Shown here in pieces: positions 59,466 through 64,000 of a stretch of DNA of 64,000 bases. Origin of the DNA: Novosphingobium profundi. Its GTDB lineage: Bacteria; Pseudomonadota; Alphaproteobacteria; Sphingomonadales; Sphingomonadaceae. Made by a program: the position numbers and the translations under genes. The notes under the pieces were generated by a model, which ran no database searches, had not been told where the DNA came from, and worked only from the letters and a program-made list of their open reading frames with translations. Location of the stretch: positions 124,001-188,000 of the forward strand of contig NZ_JABWCU010000013.1 of the NCBI RefSeq assembly GCF_018491765.1, given 5' to 3'. The number at the start of each line of letters is the position of its first letter. Positions within the stretch are counted from its first letter, which is position 1.

Positions 59466-59999
59466 ATGGTATTTGGCATCCTGTCCGCCGCCGCACTGGC
59501 CGCATCCGGCCCTGCGCCAACGCGCGATGACGCGGGCTTCCAATCGGTCGTTCTCGCGCTTCACAACCAGGAACGCGCCGCGGTGGGAGCGCCTGCTCTG
59601 CTCTGGAGCGCGCGCCTTGCCCGCGACGCGCGCACCTGGGCCGAAAGGCTGGCCGCATCGGGCGTGTTCCAGCACGACGGCGCGAACACGAGCGAGGGTG
59701 AAAACCTCTGGATGGGTACGCGCGGCGCCTTTCGCCTGGAGGATATGGTCTCGGGCTGGGTAAACGAGAAAGCCCAGTTTCGGCGCGTGCGTTCCTGGCA
59801 AGCCAACTTTCACCGCGTGGGCCACTACACCCAGATGATCTGGGCCCGCACGAGCGCGGTCGGCTGCGCCCTCGCGCAGAGCGCCCGCTACGAGTACCTC
59901 GTGTGCCGCTATGATCCGCCGGGCAACGTGTGGAACGAGAGCCCCTACGATGCAACGCGCCTCGCCGCGAATCGGCGTATCGTCCGATCAGGCTATTGA
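59466..59999 (+). CDS. CAP-superfamily (SCP-like) secreted protein
   Basis: A 177-residue protein of the CAP family. A short hydrophobic N-terminus (VFGILSAAALAASG) suggests export. CAP motifs: LHNQERAAVGAPAL, DGANTSEGENLWM, the catalytic-like HYTQMIW and YLVCRYDPPGN. The gap before it (149 bp) is AT-richer, so it likely has its own promoter. ATG at 59466 is preferred over a TTG four codons upstream. Repeat copy C begins just after its stop. Confidence 0.85.
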   Translation: MVFGILSAAALAASGPAPTRDDAGFQSVVLALHNQERAAVGAPALLWSARLARDARTWAERLAASGVFQHDGANTSEGENLWMGTRGAFRLEDMVSGWVNEKAQFRRVRSWQANFHRVGHYTQMIWARTSAVGCALAQSARYEYLVCRYDPPGNVWNESPYDATRLAANRRIVRSGY

Positions 60000-60006
60000 A
60001 TGGATA

Positions 60007-60118
60007 CAAGGGGCCATCGCCCCTTGACCCCAAACCGTCGACCTCACCTCCAGGCACGACCCGTTGTGCGCCCATTGCCCGCGACGGTATCAGAAGCTCG
60101 AGGGGCCATGCCCCTCGA
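60007..60118 (+). repeat. Three-hairpin dispersed repeat, copy C
   Basis: The left hairpin CAAGGGGCCATCGCCCCTTG at 60007-60026 is identical to that of copy A. The middle holds GTCGAC-type pairing near 60038-60085. The right hairpin TCGAGGGGC-CAT-GCCCCTCGA is at 60098-60118, followed by TCTCTTTTC. It fills the gap between two convergent genes, 8 bp from one stop and 13 bp from the other. Confidence 0.75.
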
Positions 60119-60130
60119 AAGATCTCTTTT

Positions 60131-60925
60131 CTAGATTCTGGGCGCGCGCAGCACGACGGTGAGGCCGTCCTCCGCTTCGATCGTGTCCCCAAAGCCCAAA
60201 TCGCGCCGCACCGCATCGGCGCGGGCGCGCACGAGGAGGGCCTCGGGGATACCCGGTTCGCAGGCGAGCACGTCGGCCTCGCCGATGAGGCGGGCCTGGC
60301 GCAGCGTGAGGTCGTCGGGATCGAGGCTGGCAAGAGCGACTTCGACGAGGCCACTGGCCTCAACGGACAGCGAACCGGCGAGCCAGGCCTCGACCTTCTC
60401 GGCGCTGTCCTCGCGCAAGGGATCGAGCGGGCCGCCGGTCGTGAGCGCGGCGTCGATCGCGCGGCGCCGGTCCCCTGCATCGGGCCAGCGTTGGCGCAAG
60501 GCCGTGCGGGCGCCCTTCAGCGCGAGGGCGAGCGCGCCGAGCGACTGCGGCAGCAGCGTCTCGAGGCGCAACCGCAGTTGCTTGGCCAGCCCGGCCGAGG
60601 CTCCGCCGGTCCCGAAGGCGATGAGCACCGGGTTGCGGTCGAGGATCGAGGGCACGGTGAAATCGCACAAGGCGGGTCGGTCGGTGACGTTGACGAGCAG
60701 GCCGGCCGCGCGTGCGCGGCGCGCATCGCGCTGGCTGCGTTCCTCGTCCTCGTGCGCGATGAAGGCCAGCCGGGCGCCGCGCAGCAGCCCCTCGCGAAAA
60801 TCGTCGACGACGAGGCCGCCCGCGCGTTCGACCAGGCGGCGCTTGGCCACGGCCGCCTCACCACTCCCGAGTACGAGCACAGGGCGATCCCTGACGGCGT
60901 GGAAGAGCGGGAGAGCGTCGATCAT
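60131..60925 (-). CDS. Siroheme synthase N-terminal domain protein (precorrin-2 dehydrogenase/ferrochelatase)
   Basis: A 264-residue CysG N-terminal-type protein. LVLGSGEAAVAKRRLVERAG is the NAD-binding loop, LLVNVTDRPALCDFTVPSIL the catalytic area, and FGTGGASAGLAKQLRLRLE the dimerisation segment. It oxidises precorrin-2 and inserts iron to make siroheme. The last 60 residues (DPDDLTLRQARLIGEADVL) look like the start of a uroporphyrinogen methyltransferase without the rest. It follows lysA by 35 bp. Confidence 0.87.
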   Translation of the reverse strand: MIDALPLFHAVRDRPVLVLGSGEAAVAKRRLVERAGGLVVDDFREGLLRGARLAFIAHEDEERSQRDARRARAAGLLVNVTDRPALCDFTVPSILDRNPVLIAFGTGGASAGLAKQLRLRLETLLPQSLGALALALKGARTALRQRWPDAGDRRRAIDAALTTGGPLDPLREDSAEKVEAWLAGSLSVEASGLVEVALASLDPDDLTLRQARLIGEADVLACEPGIPEALLVRARADAVRRDLGFGDTIEAEDGLTVVLRAPRI

Positions 60926-60960
60926 CGCCGCTCCTTACCAAGCCTTCCCGGCGCGCTCAA

Positions 60961-62220
60961 TCAGGCGAGGAAGTCGGGCACGCTTTCAGCGGCGAGGATC
61001 GTCTCGGGCTCGATGCGCCCCGCGACAAGCGCCCAGGCGTCGCCATCGACCATGACTTCGGGAACCAGCGCGCGGCTGTTGTAGGTGTTGGCCATCGTCG
61101 CGCCATAGGCGCCCGCCGTGCGGAACACGACGAGATCGCCCGCCTTGACCACGTCGACCTTACGGTTCTTGGCAAAGACGTCCGAGCTTTCGCAGATCGG
61201 GCCGACGACGTGCGCCTGCCAGGTTTCGCCGCTTGGCTTGACGGCCGCGAAATCGTGCCAGGCATCGTACATCGCCGGGCGCGCAAGGTCGTTCATCGCG
61301 GCATCGACGACGATGAAGGGCGCGCTCGTGCCCTCCTTCACGCGGATCACCGCGGAAACGAGCACCCCCGCATTGCCCGAGATCACCCGGCCCGGCTCGA
61401 ACATGATCGTCGCGTTCCAGCCCTTCGTCACCTCGACCACCATCGCGCCGTAGTCGGCCGGGGTCGGCAGGTCTTCCTCGCCCTTGTAGGGTACGCCAAG
61501 GCCACCGCCGAGGTCCATGTGGGTGACGGCAAGGCCCTGCCCGCGCAAGTCCTCCATCAGAACGCCCATCTTGACGAAAGCCTCGCGCGAAGGCTCGAGA
61601 TCGGTGATCTGGCTGCCGATGTGCACGGCGAGGCCGCGCATGTTCAGCCCCTCGAGCGCGGAAAGACGCGCGTAGATCGCGCCCGCGCGGTCATAGGCGA
61701 CGCCGAACTTGTTCTCAGCCTTGCCGGTCGAGATCTTGGCGTGGGTGCGCGCATCGACATCCGGATTGACGCGCAAGGCGCACGTCGCCGTCAGGCCGAG
61801 AGCTGCGGCGATCTCGGCGAGTTCCACGCCCTCTTCCTCGCTCTCGAGGTTGAACTGGCCGATACCCGCCTTCACCGCCGCGGTGAGCTCGCGCTTCGAC
61901 TTGCCCACGCCCGAGAAGACGATGTCGGCGGCCGGCATGCCGGCGGCGAGCGCGCGGTTCATCTCGCCCTCGGAGACGACGTCGGCCCCGTAGCCTTCGC
62001 GCGAAAGCAGCCGCAGCACGGCAAGGTTGGGGTTCGACTTCACCGCGAAGGCGATGTGCACCTTCTCTAGGCCCGAAAGCGCCTCGCGAAAGACACGGGC
62101 GTGGCGCTCGAACGTGGCGCGCGAATAGACGTAGACGGGGGTACCGACGTGCCGCGCGATTTCGGCAAGCGGCACCTGTTCGGCGCAGAGCTCGCCGTCG
62201 ATCAGCTGGAAATGGTCCAT
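60961..62220 (-). CDS. lysA: Diaminopimelate decarboxylase
   Basis: PLP enzyme that makes lysine from meso-diaminopimelate. The 419-residue protein has the PLP Lys in HIAFAVKSNPN near residue 60, HIGSQITDLEPS, the Gly-rich phosphate loop LGGGLGVPYKGE and GPICESSDVF with the catalytic Cys from the neighbouring subunit. It is in the run argH - lipoprotein - lysA - siroheme synthase on the minus strand. Confidence 0.97.
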   Translation of the reverse strand: MDHFQLIDGELCAEQVPLAEIARHVGTPVYVYSRATFERHARVFREALSGLEKVHIAFAVKSNPNLAVLRLLSREGYGADVVSEGEMNRALAAGMPAADIVFSGVGKSKRELTAAVKAGIGQFNLESEEEGVELAEIAAALGLTATCALRVNPDVDARTHAKISTGKAENKFGVAYDRAGAIYARLSALEGLNMRGLAVHIGSQITDLEPSREAFVKMGVLMEDLRGQGLAVTHMDLGGGLGVPYKGEEDLPTPADYGAMVVEVTKGWNATIMFEPGRVISGNAGVLVSAVIRVKEGTSAPFIVVDAAMNDLARPAMYDAWHDFAAVKPSGETWQAHVVGPICESSDVFAKNRKVDVVKAGDLVVFRTAGAYGATMANTYNSRALVPEVMVDGDAWALVAGRIEPETILAAESVPDFLA

Positions 62221-62239
62221 GGGGTTCCTGTCGGAAAAA

Positions 62240-62521
62240 TCAGTCGGTCGATGGGGTGGGCGTGGCTGCGTCGCTGGGCACGGCTTCGGGCGGCGGCAGG
62301 TCGAACGGATCGTCCTCGCGCTGTTCGGAGCGGGTGCGCAGCTCGACGCTGCGTTTGGGAATGGCGAGCGTGGGCGTTTCGAGCAGCTCGTTGGCGCCTG
62401 GACGCTCGGCGCGCCCATAGGGGGCCGGCGGCAGCTCCTTGCCCGCCTTCATCGCGAGGTCCGCGCGTTGCCCGCAGGCCGCGAGCGCCGCCAGAACCAG
62501 AAGAGCCGCCACCTTGCGCAT
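62240..62521 (-). CDS. Small lipoprotein between argH and lysA (LptM-like position)
   Basis: A 93-residue lipoprotein with lipobox LAAC (Cys16). The mature part is short, with a Pro/Asp-rich tail (EDDPFDLPPPEAVPSDAAT). Its location next to lysA matches the small lipoprotein LptM/YifL of other proteobacteria, which assists LptDE maturation; sequence similarity is too weak to prove that. Confidence 0.72.
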   Translation of the reverse strand: MRKVAALLVLAALAACGQRADLAMKAGKELPPAPYGRAERPGANELLETPTLAIPKRSVELRTRSEQREDDPFDLPPPEAVPSDAATPTPSTD

Positions 62522-62546
62522 TCCCGTCACTCCTTGCGGCCCTGCT

Positions 62547-63971
62547 TCAGGCCAAGCCGAGCGCGGCGCGGGCCTCGGCCACGCGCGCACGCACCTGATC
62601 GGGCGCCGTGCCGCCGTGCGACGCGCGCGCGGCAACCGAAGCCTCGACCGACAAGGCCTTGAATACGCGCTCGTCGATGCGGCTGTCGATCTCTTTCAGG
62701 TCTGCCAGCGGCAACTTGTCGAGCGCGAGCCCCCGTGTCTCGGCCAGCTTGACCGCCGCACCGGTGATGTGGTGCGCCTCGCGGAAGGGAATGTCGCCCT
62801 CGCGCACCAGCCAGTCGGCAAGGTCGGTCGCGGTGGCGAAGCCCATCTCGGCGGCCTGGAGCATGCGGTCGGTGCGGAAAGTGGTCTCGGCGACCATGCC
62901 CGTCATCGCCGCGATCGAGAGCGCGAGCAGGCCATGCGCCTCGAACACGGGCGGCTTGTCGTCCTGCATATCCTTCGAATAGGCGAGCGGCAGGCCCTTC
63001 ATCGTCATCATCAGCCCGGTCAGGCACCCGGCAATGCGCCCGGCGTGGCCGCGCACCAGCTCGGCCGCGTCGGGGTTCTTCTTCTGCGGCATGATCGAGC
63101 TGCCGGTCGAGAGCGAATCGGGCAGGCGCACGAAGGCGAAGGGCTGGCTCGCCCAGATGATGAATTCCTCGGCAAGGCGCGAGAGGTGGAGCGAACACTG
63201 CGCCGCCGCCATCAGATAATCGAGCGCGAAGTCGCGGTCCGAAACGGTGTCGAGGCTGTTGTCGGTGGGCGCATCGAAGCCGAGCGCGCTGGCCGTCATG
63301 TGGCGATCGATCGGGAAGCCCGTCCCCGCCAGCGCCGCCGAACCCAGCGGCGAACGGTTCATGCGGCGGCGGTTGTCGGCCAGGCGCGAACGGTCGCGCG
63401 CGATCATCTCGTAATAGGCCATCAGATGGTGGCCAAGCGTCACCGGCTGCGCGGTCTGGAGGTGGGTGAAGCCGGGCATGATGCTTGCCGCATGTTCGCC
63501 CGCGCGGGTCACCAGCGCCACCTGCAACGCCTCGAGCCCGGCATCGACCTCGTCGATCGCCTGGCGCACCCAGAGCTTGAAATCGGTCGCGACCTGGTCG
63601 TTGCGGCTGCGCGCGGTGTGCAGGCGCCCGGCGACCGGACCGATCAGCTGCGCAAGGCGCGACTCGGTGGTCATGTGAATGTCCTCGAGGTCCCAGTTCT
63701 CAGGGACGCCGCTGACTTCGTACTCGGCGGCGACCGCATCGAGGCCCTCGGAAATGGTCGTGGCGTCGGCGGGCGTGACGATGCCCTGCGCGCCGAGCAT
63801 CGCGACGTGCGCCTTGCTGGCCGCGATGTCCTGACGCCACAGAGCCTTGTCGAAGGGAATCGAGGCGTTTATCTCGCGCATGATCGCCGACGGTCCTTCT
63901 GCGAACCGTCCGCCCCACATCTGGTTGGAGCCCCCCACCGTGCCCTCTGCGCCGCTATCCAAATCGCTCAA
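62547..63971 (-). CDS. argH: Argininosuccinate lyase
   Basis: Releases arginine and fumarate from argininosuccinate. The 474-residue protein has TTESRLAQLIG and TARSRNDQVATD in the first half and the catalytic Ser loop TGSSIMPQKKNPD. Start: TTG at 63971 with AGGA 8 nt upstream; the next Met (residue 18) lies just before WGGRF, which is the usual conserved beginning, so either is possible. It is the first visible gene of the argH-lysA run. Confidence 0.96.
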   Translation of the reverse strand: MSDLDSGAEGTVGGSNQMWGGRFAEGPSAIMREINASIPFDKALWRQDIAASKAHVAMLGAQGIVTPADATTISEGLDAVAAEYEVSGVPENWDLEDIHMTTESRLAQLIGPVAGRLHTARSRNDQVATDFKLWVRQAIDEVDAGLEALQVALVTRAGEHAASIMPGFTHLQTAQPVTLGHHLMAYYEMIARDRSRLADNRRRMNRSPLGSAALAGTGFPIDRHMTASALGFDAPTDNSLDTVSDRDFALDYLMAAAQCSLHLSRLAEEFIIWASQPFAFVRLPDSLSTGSSIMPQKKNPDAAELVRGHAGRIAGCLTGLMMTMKGLPLAYSKDMQDDKPPVFEAHGLLALSIAAMTGMVAETTFRTDRMLQAAEMGFATATDLADWLVREGDIPFREAHHITGAAVKLAETRGLALDKLPLADLKEIDSRIDERVFKALSVEASVAARASHGGTAPDQVRARVAEARAALGLA

Positions 63972-64000
63972 GTCGCTCGTCCTGTATTCGTTTGCCGGGT

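Overview
This 64 kb window is a chromosomal segment of a high-GC alphaproteobacterium, most likely a sphingomonad of the Novosphingobium/Sphingobium kind. The pointers are the very GC-rich codon use, the gene orders (mutY / DUF721 / two DsbA-like thioredoxins / smc; ctaC-ctaD-ctaB-small ORF-ctaG-ctaE-surf1-thrC; pyrE-pdxJ-acpS-lepB; argH-lipoprotein-lysA), and Fe-S SoxR beside a glyoxalase-fold gene. Nearly all of it is core housekeeping. I see no prophage, transposase, CRISPR array, rRNA or tRNA gene.

Layout. 1-3.1 kb (minus): nudC (cut by the left edge), a serine hydrolase and mutY. 3.2-8.9 kb (plus): a DciA-like protein, two DsbA-family thioredoxins and smc. 9-12.5 kb: a lipocalin-like protein, soxR divergent from a SoxR-box-controlled VOC gene, an SRAP peptidase and ubiA. 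12.7-17.5 kb (plus): M20 peptidase, rsmE, gshA, PfkB kinase. 17.5-23.5 kb (minus): ICMT-like methyltransferase, bamB, a YfgM-like protein, a GT4 glycosyltransferase and an alpha/beta hydrolase. 23.6-26.7 kb (plus): selO and astD. 26.7-36.8 kb: envelope lipoproteins, rarD, a dihydroorotase-family enzyme, a chemoreceptor without a sensor domain, an esterase, nitroreductase/LysR and ygfZ. 36.9-39.3 kb (minus): rplU-rpmA followed by two tandem GNAT genes. 39.4-43.6 kb: a lipoprotein, then a pterin/molybdopterin cluster (folB, moaA, moaD, moaE) with trmL and an HNH protein. 44-53.2 kb (minus): cytochrome b561, an RlmI-type methyltransferase, thrC and the aa3-type cytochrome c oxidase operon. 53.4-60 kb (plus): pyrE through ruvX in a tightly overlapping run, then a CAP-domain protein. 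60.1-64 kb (minus): siroheme synthase N-domain, lysA, a small lipoprotein and argH.

Functional themes. The largest coherent unit is the cytochrome oxidase operon: structural subunits II, I and III, heme O synthase, the Cu chaperone Cox11/CtaG, SURF1 and a 52-residue membrane peptide. A second unit assembles and folds envelope proteins (BamB, YfgM-like, SPase I, two DsbA-like proteins). A third covers folate/molybdopterin synthesis.

The non-genic DNA is more unusual than the genes. A three-hairpin repeat of about 110 bp occurs three times (10.3, 14.2 and 60.0 kb). The rplU leader holds a promoter and a 34-codon ORF with its own ribosome binding site. A near-consensus SoxR box lies in a 19-bp promoter spacer, a stem-loop abuts the smc start codon, and several long perfect stems mark gene ends.
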